A stretch of 64,000 nt of DNA from Streptomyces sp. ADI95-17 (GCF_003846175.1 NZ_ML123044.1:1670427-1734426), one strand, 5' to 3'; shown: positions 16,578-24,365, counted from the stretch's first letter. Numbers and translations are program-made. Notes: generated by a model from the sequence alone, not told the origin.

Positions 16578-16814
16578 TCAGCCGGCGTCGCATGCGGTCT
16601 GCTGGTCGACCCAGGCGCGGACGGCCGCAGGGTCGAAGCGCAGGTGCTTGCCGACCCGGAACCCCGGCGGCCCGATGTGCTTGCGGCGCCACTGGTAGAC
16701 GGTCTCGACGCTCGGAAGGCTGAACATGATGACCAGGTCTTCGGGGGTGAGGTAGCGGTCCGGGAGTCCGGCACGGAGGGTCGCGCGGGGGTCGGTCGTC
16801 TTGGGCGGGATCAT
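16578..16814 (-). CDS. xis: Excisionase-like helix-turn-helix protein
   Basis: The 78-residue protein contains a MerR/excisionase-type winged helix (about 22-70): YLTPEDLVIMFSLPSVETVYQWRRKH, then GPPGFRVGKHLRFDPAAVRAWVDQQ. This is the HTH_17 form found next to integrases of actinomycete integrative elements, where it directs excision. The ATG at 16814 has GGGAGGA 8 bp upstream. It is in the same direction as int, with a repeat-rich 630-bp gap between. A role as repressor of element genes is possible. Confidence 0.82.
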   Translation of the reverse strand: MIPPKTTDPRATLRAGLPDRYLTPEDLVIMFSLPSVETVYQWRRKHIGPPGFRVGKHLRFDPAAVRAWVDQQTACDAG

Positions 16815-16990
16815 GCCGCCGGTCCTCCCGGCGGCATGCGGGTGCGGGGTGGCCGCGCAGGTGGCCGTGTGGCCACGGCGTATGAGCAGGTCACACCCCG
16901 GCCGTTCAGGCGATCGGGTGGCCGCGCGGGTGACTGCCAGGGGTGTACGAATGGGCGTGACGCGGGGTGTGACGCGGGTCGTCACGCTGG

Positions 16991-17167
16991 TCAAAGCTGG
17001 AAGCCCAAGCGGTGGGCCCGGATCGTCGCCTGGGCGTGGACCGGGCACAGCATGGCGGGCTGGTCGTTGCCCTCTTCGTAGACGGCGCGGATGCGGCGGG
17101 TACCCCTGCACGGGCAGTCGCCGTCGACTGCGGCGGTAGCGTTGCGGAGCCTCGTCTCCTCGCTCAT
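16991..17167 (-). CDS. Small Cys-containing protein of the element
   Basis: From the ATG at 17167 (MSEETRLRN) this gives 58 residues with CPCRGTRR and LCPVHAQAT, i.e. Cys residues in CxC and C-P-x-H context that could form a small zinc site. The frame remains open upstream to 17356, but that extension would overlap the rightward small gene. No family is recognised. Similar small zinc-ribbon-like proteins are common next to xis in Streptomyces elements. Ribosome site is weak. Confidence 0.45.
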   Translation of the reverse strand: MSEETRLRNATAAVDGDCPCRGTRRIRAVYEEGNDQPAMLCPVHAQATIRAHRLGFQL

Positions 17168-17274
17168 GCCGTCACGGAAGACACTGTTCGACGCCTGCTG
17201 ATCGGCCACAGCCAGCCGCCCCGTCTTCGGGAACCGCTGCTCGTGGCGCTGCAGGATCTGAACTCTGGACGCGG

Positions 17275-17460
17275 GTGAGCAAACGAAACGCTCAGCACGA
17301 AGCGGATCCGAACTCGATCTTCTTCTCGGAGAGCGACCTGGCCCGCTACCGGACACGGTTCGTCCCGCCTCAGGATGATGAGCCTCACATCACCTATGGC
17401 GGTGACCCTAATTCGGTGCTGAAGGCTCTCGAAGAGGCCGGACTGAAAACTGAGTGCTAG
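17275..17460 (+). CDS. Small acidic hypothetical protein (61 aa)
   Basis: A GTG start gives 61 residues with balanced composition (DPNSIFFSESDLARYRTRF, then ALEEAGLKTEC), unlike the Arg/Pro-rich translations of non-coding frames here. No family recognised. It is divergent from the small Cys protein and is followed 40 bp later by a perfect 18-bp hairpin, which supports a transcription unit. No strong ribosome site was found, so the start is uncertain. Confidence 0.45.
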   Translation: MSKRNAQHEADPNSIFFSESDLARYRTRFVPPQDDEPHITYGGDPNSVLKALEEAGLKTEC

Positions 17461-17500
17461 ACGCTAGGCCCCTGATCAGAGGGCCATTTGGCTGCTAGTG

Positions 17501-17544
17501 CCCCTGCTAGACCTAGCACCCGCCCCTGCTAGGTCTAGCAGGGG
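17501..17544. terminator. Hairpin after the 61-aa gene
   Basis: A perfect 18-bp inverted repeat (CCCCTGCTAGACCTAGCA and complement) with an 8-bp loop. It lacks a T tail, so it could be a terminator or a protein-binding palindrome; extra ctagca copies lie just before it. Confidence 0.6.
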
Positions 17545-17635
17545 CGTTCAGCGGGTGTCCCGCCGGAAGGGTAAGACGCGTGTACTCCGAAGCGGGCCTA
17601 CTTGGAGGTTCGCACCTGTCCAAGGACTGGATTTC

Positions 17636-17881
17636 TGCGTCACCGCGTCATCTGCGTCGCGCATGGCCGCTGAGCTGCGGTTTTGTGGTGACGCAGGGGT
17701 GTGGGGGTGCGTCATCGGTGACGCAGGCGTGTGTCACCGATGACGCACGTGGTGACGCAGGTGACGCAGGATGACGCAGCCGAATCCGCTCTGCGTCACG
17801 CCTATCGCAGCAGCTCAGGGGCCGTTTCGGGTCTGCTGGTGACGCTGTGACGCAGACTTTCATTACTTAAGAAAAAAGAGA
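17636..17881. repeat. TGACGCA iteron array with A+T-rich tract
   Basis: Ten exact copies of TGACGCA or its complement begin at 17636, 17689, 17708, 17719, 17741, 17753, 17762, 17772, 17792 and 17848, plus near-copies (TGACGCT, CGCGTCA). Several are spaced 9-12 bp apart on one strand. The array is followed directly by an A+T-rich tract (17859-17881, with cattacttaagaaaaaa) that is exceptional in this genome. Iterons beside A+T-rich DNA are the layout of plasmid replication origins; an integrase/Xis arm cluster is the alternative. Confidence 0.65.
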
Positions 17882-17966
17882 GGGTGTCTGTTGTAGTTCG
17901 GTGCGCCTCACAGCGTGAGGAAGGAGCCGCTGCGCGGCGCGACTACCGCCCGGCGTCCGCCGAACA

Positions 17967-18006
17967 GCAAGAGGAGCACGCCCGCCCGACGGGGTGCTCC
18001 TCTTGC
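17967..18006. terminator. Hairpin near the middle of the element
   Basis: A perfect 13-bp stem (GCAAGAGGAGCAC / GTGCTCCTCTTGC) with a 14-bp loop, followed by TTGT. A related caagagg hairpin occurs at 20953-20984, near the second copy of the duplicated arm sequence. Confidence 0.6.
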
Positions 18007-18089
18007 TTGTGCGGGCCAACAGCCGCAGTCGCCATCCGGCGGAGCCCCCGGCGGCTGAGGCGCCGAAGGTCGTCCGCCGAAGGCGGTCC

Positions 18090-18225
18090 GCTCTGGGCCC
18101 TCTGTGGGACCTCCGGGAACGACCAACAACGACAGGCAACGGCCATCAACAACCGCTCGACCGCAGCTCAGCCGGGGTGCCCGCCGCTCCGACCAGGGGC
18201 GGAAAACGGGCCTGCCAGACCCACG
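18090..18225. repeat. Left copy of duplicated attachment-arm sequence
   Basis: About 136 bp here align, at roughly three bases in four by eye, with 21080-21215 just inside attR. Shared blocks include ctgggccctct, gaccaac-acgacag-caacggcca, gaccag-ggcg and acgggc-cgccag. The 15-bp core is not preserved here (acccacgtaccg), so this looks like an old right end. Confidence 0.6.
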
Positions 18226-18840
18226 TACCGATGAGGGCCCGTCATCGTGGACCGACCGCGTTGAATAGCTGGTCGAGGAAGCGGGCTTCCGAGGTAAAAA
18301 CGCCTACAAATCCGGTGATGCCGCGACCGTGGCCTTCTGCCAGTGGTGGCCAGGAAAAACAGGCGGGCGGCCTGACATCAGCGGCCGACACCAACCGGCG
18401 TACACGTGCGCACAGCGGCTCACCGTTCGCACGATGAGTCCCGCGAGTGACCAGCTGGGTTCTCCAGACGGAGAGTGGTGATTACGGGGGCACGCCCACA
18501 AATTCTTATCAGAAAGGCGGTTCGTCGGGCCATTGCGAGATGCTGACCTGACTAGCAAGATCGGCGAGCCCATCATCTTTGAGAGCACCCGCGTATTCTG
18601 ACCGCTTGGACCAAGGGATAGCTTCGAGCAGGACGCGGTGCATCCCAAACCGGTTATGACGGGATCCCGCTGAGTTACTCCTTCAGGCTGTCGTCATCGT
18701 CCTCAATTGGCGTGTCGGGAAACACCGCATGGTCGCCCCGTTACCGTGCGGGGGTCGACCACAAAGGACTGCCCGGCGGCTGGCGGGTAAGGGCTCCGCC
18801 AGCCGCGTAGCGGCGTAGCCCGATCGAGAGGATCTGGACC
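18226..18840. other. Low-density region before the FAD oxidoreductase
   Basis: About 615 bp of lower G+C than the genome average with no intact gene. One gene-like tail occurs at 18480-18601. A 9-bp hairpin (ggctggcgg...ccgccagcc) lies near 18778-18803. The promoter of the FAD oxidoreductase should lie in its last 200 bp. Confidence 0.5.
18480..18601 (+). pseudogene. Possible C-terminal gene fragment
   Basis: After an in-frame stop, a frame reads HKFLSERRFVGPLRDADLTSK and then IGEPIIFESTRVF before TGA at 18601. The composition is protein-like and its G+C is low for this genome, but there is no start or ribosome site. No family is recognised; it may be the tail of a decayed gene brought in by transfer. 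Confidence 0.25.
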
Positions 18841-20367
18841 TTGAGCGATTTTTCCCGCCGCTACCTGCTCAGGGCGTCAGCGGCCGCCGGCGCCGGGGCG
18901 ATCGTCATCCCGGGCCTTACGGCCGCGGGCGCGCCGGACATTGCGGCCGCGAGCACCTCGGGCCTTCTGGCCGCGAGCGACCCGACTAAAGGGTCGTCGG
19001 GATGTCCGCCGGCGAAGCTGACCGGTCGCGTCGTCCGCCCCGGTGACGCCTCGTACACGGATGATCGCATCGACTACGACCAGCTGTTCTCTCACTACCC
19101 GCTGGTCATCGTCTTCGCCCAGGAGACCCAGGACGTGGTGAACGCCCTCACCTGGGCGCGGCAGCACAACGTCGCACTGCGGGTACGCAGCGGCCGCCAC
19201 GCCCTGGAGGGCTGGTCGAACATCGACAACGGCATCGTGATCGACGTCAGCCAGCTCAAGTCGGTCCACATCGACACCGACGCTCGTATCGCGACGGTCG
19301 GCGCCGGCCTGACCCAGTTGGAAGCGGTGACGGCGCTCGCCAAGCAGGACCTCGCGGTCACGACCGGAAGCGAGGGCAGCGTCGGCTTGGTCGGTGCGAC
19401 GGTCGGCGGCGGCCTTGGCCCCCTCAACCGCTGGCTCGGCATGGCCTGTGACAGCCTGATCGGGACCGAGGTCGTCGTCCCGTCGGGTCGCGACTGCGCC
19501 GAGGTGATCCATGCCGACCTGAAGGACCACTCAGACCTGCTCTGGGCGCTCCGTGGGGCGGGAAACGGCAACTTCGGAATCGTCACGCAACTCACCTACA
19601 AGGTGCACCCGCTCAAGCGCATCGCCTATGTGCAGGCGACCTGGGACGGCCTTACGGACCTGCATGGGATCTTCGATGCATGGCAGCGTACGGTACCGTT
19701 CGCCGACAACCGCCTCGGATCCGAAGTCGAGATCCACAAGTCCCAGATCCTGCTGTTCGCGTGGCTCGCGGAGGGCACGGCGGCAGAGGCCAGAAAGATG
19801 CTGGCCCCGATCCTGTCGATCGGCACGCCCGATGTGAAGATGCAGGTCGGTAACTGGGGCCCCATCTTTGCCGGAGCCCAGGTCCCGCGCTCGCAGGAGC
19901 CCGCCAACGTGAAGTTCTTCTCACAGTTCGCCAAGAAGCTGTTCCCGAAGAAGGCGATCGACGTCATCGGCTACTACATGCGAAACGCTCCCACGGAGGA
20001 CAGCAACTACTTCGTCGATGCCTTCGGCGGGGCAATCAAGAAGGAGCCCCGCGGCGGCACCGCTTTCGTGCACCGCAACGCGATTTTCTACGGCGAGATC
20101 GGCGCAGCCTGGGGGACTCCTTCAACGACACCAGGCGTCTGCGACCCGCTCACCTCGACGTGCCAGGCCTGGACCGCCGAATTCAGCCAGGCGATGCGCA
20201 GCTTCGTGGACGGCGCCTACGTCAATGTGCCGAACGTCGGCATGCAGGAGTGGGAGACCGCCTACTGGGGGAGACGCCACTTCGAGCGGCTGCGCGAGAT
20301 CAAGGCGAAGTACGACCCCTGCAACGTCTTCCAGTACGAGCAGAGCATCCCGCCCGCGTCACGCTGA
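18841..20367 (+). CDS. Tat-exported FAD-dependent oxidoreductase (BBE/PCMH type)
   Basis: The 508-residue protein begins at a TTG with AGAGGA upstream. A twin-arginine signal (SRRYLLRASAAAGAGAIV, residues 4-22) predicts folded export. The FAD-binding PCMH domain (about 80-255) contains RVRSGRHALEGWSN, where His120 matches the covalent flavin histidine of berberine-bridge-type oxidases; the region that carries the second covalent Cys in bicovalent members reads EGSVGLVGATVGGG, with no Cys. The C-terminal BBE motif is present as YDPCNVFQYEQSI. Known relatives oxidise sugars or aromatic and alkaloid metabolites; the substrate here is unknown. It is the only large cargo gene of the element. Confidence 0.9.
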   Translation: MSDFSRRYLLRASAAAGAGAIVIPGLTAAGAPDIAAASTSGLLAASDPTKGSSGCPPAKLTGRVVRPGDASYTDDRIDYDQLFSHYPLVIVFAQETQDVVNALTWARQHNVALRVRSGRHALEGWSNIDNGIVIDVSQLKSVHIDTDARIATVGAGLTQLEAVTALAKQDLAVTTGSEGSVGLVGATVGGGLGPLNRWLGMACDSLIGTEVVVPSGRDCAEVIHADLKDHSDLLWALRGAGNGNFGIVTQLTYKVHPLKRIAYVQATWDGLTDLHGIFDAWQRTVPFADNRLGSEVEIHKSQILLFAWLAEGTAAEARKMLAPILSIGTPDVKMQVGNWGPIFAGAQVPRSQEPANVKFFSQFAKKLFPKKAIDVIGYYMRNAPTEDSNYFVDAFGGAIKKEPRGGTAFVHRNAIFYGEIGAAWGTPSTTPGVCDPLTSTCQAWTAEFSQAMRSFVDGAYVNVPNVGMQEWETAYWGRRHFERLREIKAKYDPCNVFQYEQSIPPASR

Positions 20368-20468
20368 TCGACAGTTCGCCGTCGGGGCCCGGCCCCGGTC
20401 AGGCTCGGCCTTTCACGCAGAAGGGACCGACGCAGTCGAAGGGGTGTCGTTAGCCTCGATCTTGCATG

Positions 20469-20496
20469 AGGGATCGTCAGCTTGCTGACGATCCCT
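20469..20496 (+). terminator. Terminator downstream of the FAD oxidoreductase
   Basis: A perfect 13-bp stem (AGGGATCGTCAGC / GCTGACGATCCCT) with a TT loop followed by TTTGCT, 100 bp after the stop codon. Confidence 0.85.
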
Positions 20497-20626
20497 TTGC
20501 TCGTTCAGAGTGAAGATTTCTGCTTGCGGGCAGGGCTGATGGTCCGGCTGTCGTGCCGGGTGGGCGCCGGGTTCCACGGCTCCGGTTGTGATGGTGCTGG
20601 TAGCAGGTATGGGATGCTGCTGGTCA

Positions 20627-20781
20627 GCCAGGGTTGGGCAGAGCTTCGAGCCGGTCGAGGGCGATCTGGATGATCTCCAGCCAGATCTGGCTCTGGGGCG
20701 TGTCGTGCAGGGCAGGTTGCGCAGGCCGGTGGAACGGGCGGCGCGGATGCGGTCCTCGGCGCGGACGCGCGGTGCTGACAT
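20627..20781 (-). pseudogene. IS1380-type transposase remnant
   Basis: Reading leftward, one frame gives RAEDRIRAARSTGLRNLP and, after a frameshift, the adjacent frame gives PQSQIWLEIIQIALDRLEALP. Together these match the conserved late segment of IS1380-family DDE transposases (pattern R-x-E-D-R-I-R...TGL-x-NLP...QIW-x-EI). Both ends are missing and no terminal repeats were found, so it is a dead fragment. Confidence 0.6.
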
Positions 20782-20903
20782 CAGCAGCTGACATCGACAA
20801 GCACGGACAGCGGTGCATAGTCACGGACGGTTACCTGAAGCAAGGTGCGACGTTGATGCATTGGATGGCTTCTGCGACTTGATCGACTGCGACCTGCACG
20901 CGC

Positions 20904-20946
20904 CTACGGATCAGAAGGTTGCAGGTTCGAATCCCTGCCGAGTGCA
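20904..20946 (+). pseudogene. 3' half of a tRNA-Arg(ACG)-like gene
   Basis: The segment reads CTACGGATCAGAAGG, an anticodon loop with ACG plus the 3' anticodon stem and variable loop, then a T arm (GCAGGTTCGAATCCCTGC, with one extra base spoiling the stem) and an acceptor end GAGTGCA. The 5' half is absent: the preceding bases cannot form the anticodon stem. Such 3' fragments are what integrative elements carry as attachment sites. Confidence 0.6.
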
Positions 20947-20952
20947 AACAGA

Positions 20953-20984
20953 CAAGAGGCCCCGGAGAGATCCGGAGCCTCTTG
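20953..20984 (+). terminator. Terminator after the tRNA fragment
   Basis: A 14-bp stem with one mismatch (CAAGAGGCCCCGGA / TCCGGAGCCTCTTG), a GAGA loop and then CGTTTC. Its position 6 bp after the tRNA-like end matches a tRNA terminator. Confidence 0.75.
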
Positions 20985-21079
20985 CGTTTCCCGGCGGGCG
21001 GAGGGGGCCGTGCTCGCAAGCCCGGTGGGAGGCTGCTCCTCTTCGTGAGTGAGGGTCCGGGGCGACACCGCCGGGCCCT

Positions 21080-21215
21080 CACTGGGCCCTCTCTGGGCCC
21101 TCCGAGGAGGACCAACGACGACAGACAACGGCCACCAACGACCGCCCAAACGAAGGTCAGTTGGGGCGCACACCTCTCTGACCAGCGGCGAAATACGGGC
21201 CCGCCAGGCCCAGGG
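21080..21215. repeat. Right copy of duplicated attachment-arm sequence
   Basis: Partner of 18090-18225. It abuts attR and contains several caacgacc/caacggcc words that could be integrase arm sites. Confidence 0.6.
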
Positions 21216-21224
21216 CAAGAAGTA
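21210..21224. other. attR of the integrated element
   Basis: Exact copy of the attL core CCAGGGCAAGAAGTA followed by G, so the displaced gpmA end would read GGC AAG AAG TAG. A strong terminator follows 15 bp later, as expected for the original downstream flank of gpmA. The interval between cores is about 6.6 kb. Confidence 0.8.
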
Positions 21225-21238
21225 GCCCCGAACGGTCG

Positions 21239-21276
21239 AGCCCCCTGCCTGCGGATTTGCCCGCGAGCAGGGGGCT
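21239..21276. terminator. Displaced original gpmA terminator
   Basis: A 10-bp G/C stem (AGCCCCCTGC / GCAGGGGGCT) followed by TTG, just right of attR. Its position relative to the att core is that of the gpmA terminator before integration. Confidence 0.75.
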
Positions 21277-21360
21277 TGTCGCTGTCCCGGGACCGCCGTA
21301 TCGAGGACGGCGGCAGGTCTGTCGGGGGACTCTTCCAAGAGACCCTGTCGGGAAACTCCG

Positions 21361-22038
21361 TCAGGAGACGAGGATGGAGATGCCGTCTCCGAGCAGCTTC
21401 AGCCCGAGAACGAAGAACAGGACGGCCATCACCGCGACATTGTGCTGAGCTGCCCAGTCCTTCCAGTTGCCGAGCGTGGTCTTGGCCCGTTCTCCGCCGA
21501 GCAGGAAGACCCCCAGCGGGGCCAGCAGGCCGAGGGTCGCGATCAGGACGAAGATCGCCAGCGATGCGATCTGCTGCCCGACCGGCAGTCCCGCCGAGCC
21601 GATCGCGGCGCCCGCGGCGATGGTCAGTGGGGCGTTCTTGGCGTTGAGCGCGGCCAGGGCCAGCCCGAGGGCGAAGACCTTGACCGGCGTGAGGCGGTCG
21701 ATCGCGCTCATCCATTTCGGCAGCTGGGCCTGCGAGGGGTCCTTGGGGCGCCGATGCCATTGCCGGGCACCGAAGAGGACGAGGAACAGGCCCAGAGCGA
21801 GCTTGAGGGCTCCCACCCAGGTGGCCGGCTGGTTGTGGGCGGAGGCGCCTGCGGGGGAAGCGATCGCCAGCATCACCGCACCCAGCGCCGAGAGTCCCAG
21901 GATCCAGCCGATGGTGAACAGGACTCCGTTGAGACGTCCGCGGGGCGTGGCGAGGATGAGGATGACGGCGATGATCGGGAGCGGGCTGACCGCCACGGCG
22001 GCCGAGAAGCCCAGTACGTCACCGAGAACTTCGCCCAT
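21361..22038 (-). CDS. SfLAP/GAP family membrane protein
   Basis: The 225-residue protein has about six membrane helices and resembles the LysE-like SfLAP group (named after the mycobacterial sulfolipid-addressing Sap proteins), with an N-terminal FSAAVAVSPLPIIAVILILATP segment-type region and a cytoplasmic RPKDPSQAQLPKWM loop near residue 110. These proteins are thought to export lipids or small metabolites; the substrate here is unknown. The ATG at 22038 has GGAGG 7 bp upstream; the open frame above it is non-coding in character. It is divergent from the peroxidase operon across 265 bp. Confidence 0.85.
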   Translation of the reverse strand: MGEVLGDVLGFSAAVAVSPLPIIAVILILATPRGRLNGVLFTIGWILGLSALGAVMLAIASPAGASAHNQPATWVGALKLALGLFLVLFGARQWHRRPKDPSQAQLPKWMSAIDRLTPVKVFALGLALAALNAKNAPLTIAAGAAIGSAGLPVGQQIASLAIFVLIATLGLLAPLGVFLLGGERAKTTLGNWKDWAAQHNVAVMAVLFFVLGLKLLGDGISILVS

Positions 22039-22303
22039 GGTTGCCTCCGTACGGGAGTCAGGGTGGCGAAAGGGGCTGCTAGGAGTGGTGACGCATACGC
22101 ACCCGGCATGTCCCGGTTCCATCTTCCTGCGCCCGGCCCGATCTGTCCTCGGGAGCCCGATCGCGTTCCGTGCCGCGTCCGCCCCAGGAGCCCGACGTGC
22201 GAGGCAGCGCATCCGTGGTGAGGATTGATGTGTGAGGGCGATGGCGCCCCGTGACCGGGCGCTTGGCGACCCTCGCATCGATCCGTGGCAGGAGAATCTC
22301 ACG

Positions 22304-22894
22304 ATGACTGCGGCGACAGGTGCAGCCCGGACGGCTCACCCCGAACGGCCCGGCAGGTCGGACGGGGTCAGCAGCGAGTTCACCGTCTTCACCAGGATCA
22401 AGCCGGGCGAGGCCGATGCGCTGCGTGAGGATCTCGCCGCCCTCTCCGACGCGGCGGACGACGAGAGGGTCCACGCAGCGGTGCGCCAGATCGGCACCCT
22501 GCACGACGCACGGCATGTGATCTTCGACGACGACACCCGGTTCATGTTCGCCAGTGTGTTCGACGGCTCCTGGGACACCTACATCGACGACTTCGCCCAG
22601 ACGGTGGTCGGGTCCCGCTTCGACAAGGTCTTCTCGCACAGCGAAGGGTTCCCCGGCGTCGCGGATCCGGGAGCCAAGGACTGGTTCGTGGCCCATCAGG
22701 CGCCCGCGGGAGTCTTCGTCAGCGCCTACCCCGATCTGACCGTTCAGCAGATCTACAAGGACCAGCGCGTGGACGAGGCGTTCCAGGACGTGCTGGACAC
22801 CGACGAGTTCCGGGCAGCGCTGGACAACCCGGCGAACGCCGAGCTGGTGGCCACCCCGGCCTTCCAGAAGCTGCTGGCGGAAGCCTCGGCCTAG
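22304..22894 (+). CDS. Hypothetical protein, first gene of DyP-catalase operon
   Basis: The 196-residue soluble protein starts at an ATG with GGAG 10 bp upstream; an upstream start at 22232 lacks a ribosome site. It has no signal peptide or membrane helix. Segments FTVFTRIKPGEADALREDL and FMFASVFDGSWDTYIDDF alternate strands and helices like a ferredoxin-like barrel, the fold also used by DyP peroxidases, but no family is assigned. Lacking a clear heme motif, it may be a partner of the two heme enzymes encoded next. Confidence 0.8.
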   Translation: MTAATGAARTAHPERPGRSDGVSSEFTVFTRIKPGEADALREDLAALSDAADDERVHAAVRQIGTLHDARHVIFDDDTRFMFASVFDGSWDTYIDDFAQTVVGSRFDKVFSHSEGFPGVADPGAKDWFVAHQAPAGVFVSAYPDLTVQQIYKDQRVDEAFQDVLDTDEFRAALDNPANAELVATPAFQKLLAEASA

Positions 22895-23012
22895 AACCAG
22901 GACACAACCAACTCTCAGAGCCGACCCCACATCCGTGGACCGCGTCGGCGGGCGCGGACCGGTCGCTGCCGGGGTTTTCCGGGCGGAGACCGATGTGGAG
23001 GCACAAGAAATC

Positions 23013-24365
23013 ATGAATGCGACAGGAAGCAGCGGCCCGGCCGACGTGCGTGTCGAGATCGACGACGTCCAGAGCGGGGCACTGCGCCCACGGCCCGTGC
23101 CCTACGAGGGAGAGTTCATCTTCCTGCGGGTCGACGACCGTCACGCCGGACGCGCCCTGCTGAGGCGGCTGCTCCCGGTGACCTCGGGCGGTCTGCCCGG
23201 CGCGGACCGGAGCCAGGACGCCTGGGTGGCCGTGGCATTCACCTACCAGGGGCTGAAGGCCCTGGGAGTGCCCCAGGATTCGCTGGACAGTTTTCCGCGG
23301 GCGTTCCGTGAGGGCATGGCCGCCCGGGCGGAGATGATCGGCGACGTGGGCGAGAGCGCACCGGCCCATTGGGAGGCACCGTTCGGAACGGGCGAGGTCC
23401 ACATCGCGTTGAGCGCCCTCTCCTCGGACACGGCCCAGCTGGCCAGGGAACTGGAGCGGGCCCGGGTCGCCTACGAGGACACCCCCGGCGTCCGGGTGGT
23501 CTGGCAGCAGGAAGTACATCAGCTCCCGACCGGGCGTACCACCTTCGGCTTCCGTGACGGCATCAGCCATCCGAACATCGAGGGCGTCGGACTGCCCGGC
23601 TCCAACCCGCAGGAGACGCCCATCAAGGCCGGCGAGTTCATCCTCGGCTACCCCGACGAGACCGGCAGCCTGCCGCCCATGCCCAGCCCCGACGTGCTGG
23701 GGCGCAACGGGACCTACGTGGCCGTTCGCAAGGTCCGCACCGATGTGGCGGCCTGGCGCCGGTACCTGCGCGCCAACAGCTCCGGCGCCGAGGAGGAGGC
23801 GCTCCTGGCGGCGAAGATGGTCGGGCGCTGGCCCAGCGGTGCGCCCCTGACACTGGCGCCGGAGCACGATGATCCGGAGCTGGCGGCAGATCCGCACCGC
23901 GTCAACAACTTCCTGTACCGGGAGAACGACGATCGCGGCTACCGGTGCCCCGCCGGTGCGCACATCCGGCGCACCAACCCCCGCGACTCCACCATCATCG
24001 GCGACGCGCGGATGCACCGTCTCATCCGTCGCGGCACCACCTACGGGCCGCCGCTGCCCGAGGGCGTGCTGGAGGACGACGGTGCCGACCGCGGCCTGGT
24101 CGGAGCCTTCATCGGGGCCCACCTGGAACGGCAGTTCGAGTTCATCAAGGCCGAGTGGGTCAACGACGGCAACTTCATCGGCTACCCCGGCGAGAAGGAC
24201 CCGGTGGCCGGGCATCACGGCGGAACCGGCAGCGTCACCATCCCCGAGAAGCCGGTCCGGCGCCGCCTGCAGAACCTGCCCAGTTTCGTGGTCACCCGTG
24301 GCGGCGAGTACTGCTTCCTGCCGGGTCTGCGTGCCTTGCGCTGGCTCGCCGAACTGGAGGACTGA
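23013..24365 (+). CDS. DyP-type heme peroxidase
   Basis: The 450-residue dye-decolorising peroxidase has the distal GxxDG motif in TFGFRDGISHPN (about residue 180), the proximal heme histidine in GAHIRRTNPR (about residue 315) and the conserved C-terminal LQNLPSFVVTRGGEYCFLPG. It oxidises substrates with hydrogen peroxide. No Tat or Sec signal is seen, so it should be cytosolic or carried by partners. The start at 23013 (MNATGSS) has GGAGG 11 bp upstream; an in-frame start 26 codons earlier is possible. It lies 118 bp after the hypothetical gene and 55 bp before the catalase-like gene, so the three likely form an operon. Confidence 0.92.
   Translation: MNATGSSGPADVRVEIDDVQSGALRPRPVPYEGEFIFLRVDDRHAGRALLRRLLPVTSGGLPGADRSQDAWVAVAFTYQGLKALGVPQDSLDSFPRAFREGMAARAEMIGDVGESAPAHWEAPFGTGEVHIALSALSSDTAQLARELERARVAYEDTPGVRVVWQQEVHQLPTGRTTFGFRDGISHPNIEGVGLPGSNPQETPIKAGEFILGYPDETGSLPPMPSPDVLGRNGTYVAVRKVRTDVAAWRRYLRANSSGAEEEALLAAKMVGRWPSGAPLTLAPEHDDPELAADPHRVNNFLYRENDDRGYRCPAGAHIRRTNPRDSTIIGDARMHRLIRRGTTYGPPLPEGVLEDDGADRGLVGAFIGAHLERQFEFIKAEWVNDGNFIGYPGEKDPVAGHHGGTGSVTIPEKPVRRRLQNLPSFVVTRGGEYCFLPGLRALRWLAELED

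Noticed and set aside
17636..17881. Iteron array as a CRISPR array
   Set aside because: The repeats are only 7 bp, occur in both orientations, and there are no unique spacers of constant length.
18304..18648. 114-residue leftward frame in the middle of the element
   Set aside because: No ribosome site and no recognisable segment; it is antisense to a more protein-like gene tail at 18480-18601.
20831..21760. Long leftward open frame crossing the tRNA fragment and attR
   Set aside because: The translation contains the AGIRTCNLLIRR pattern produced by reading through a tRNA end and is Pro/Arg-rich elsewhere. It runs across attR and into the SfLAP gene.
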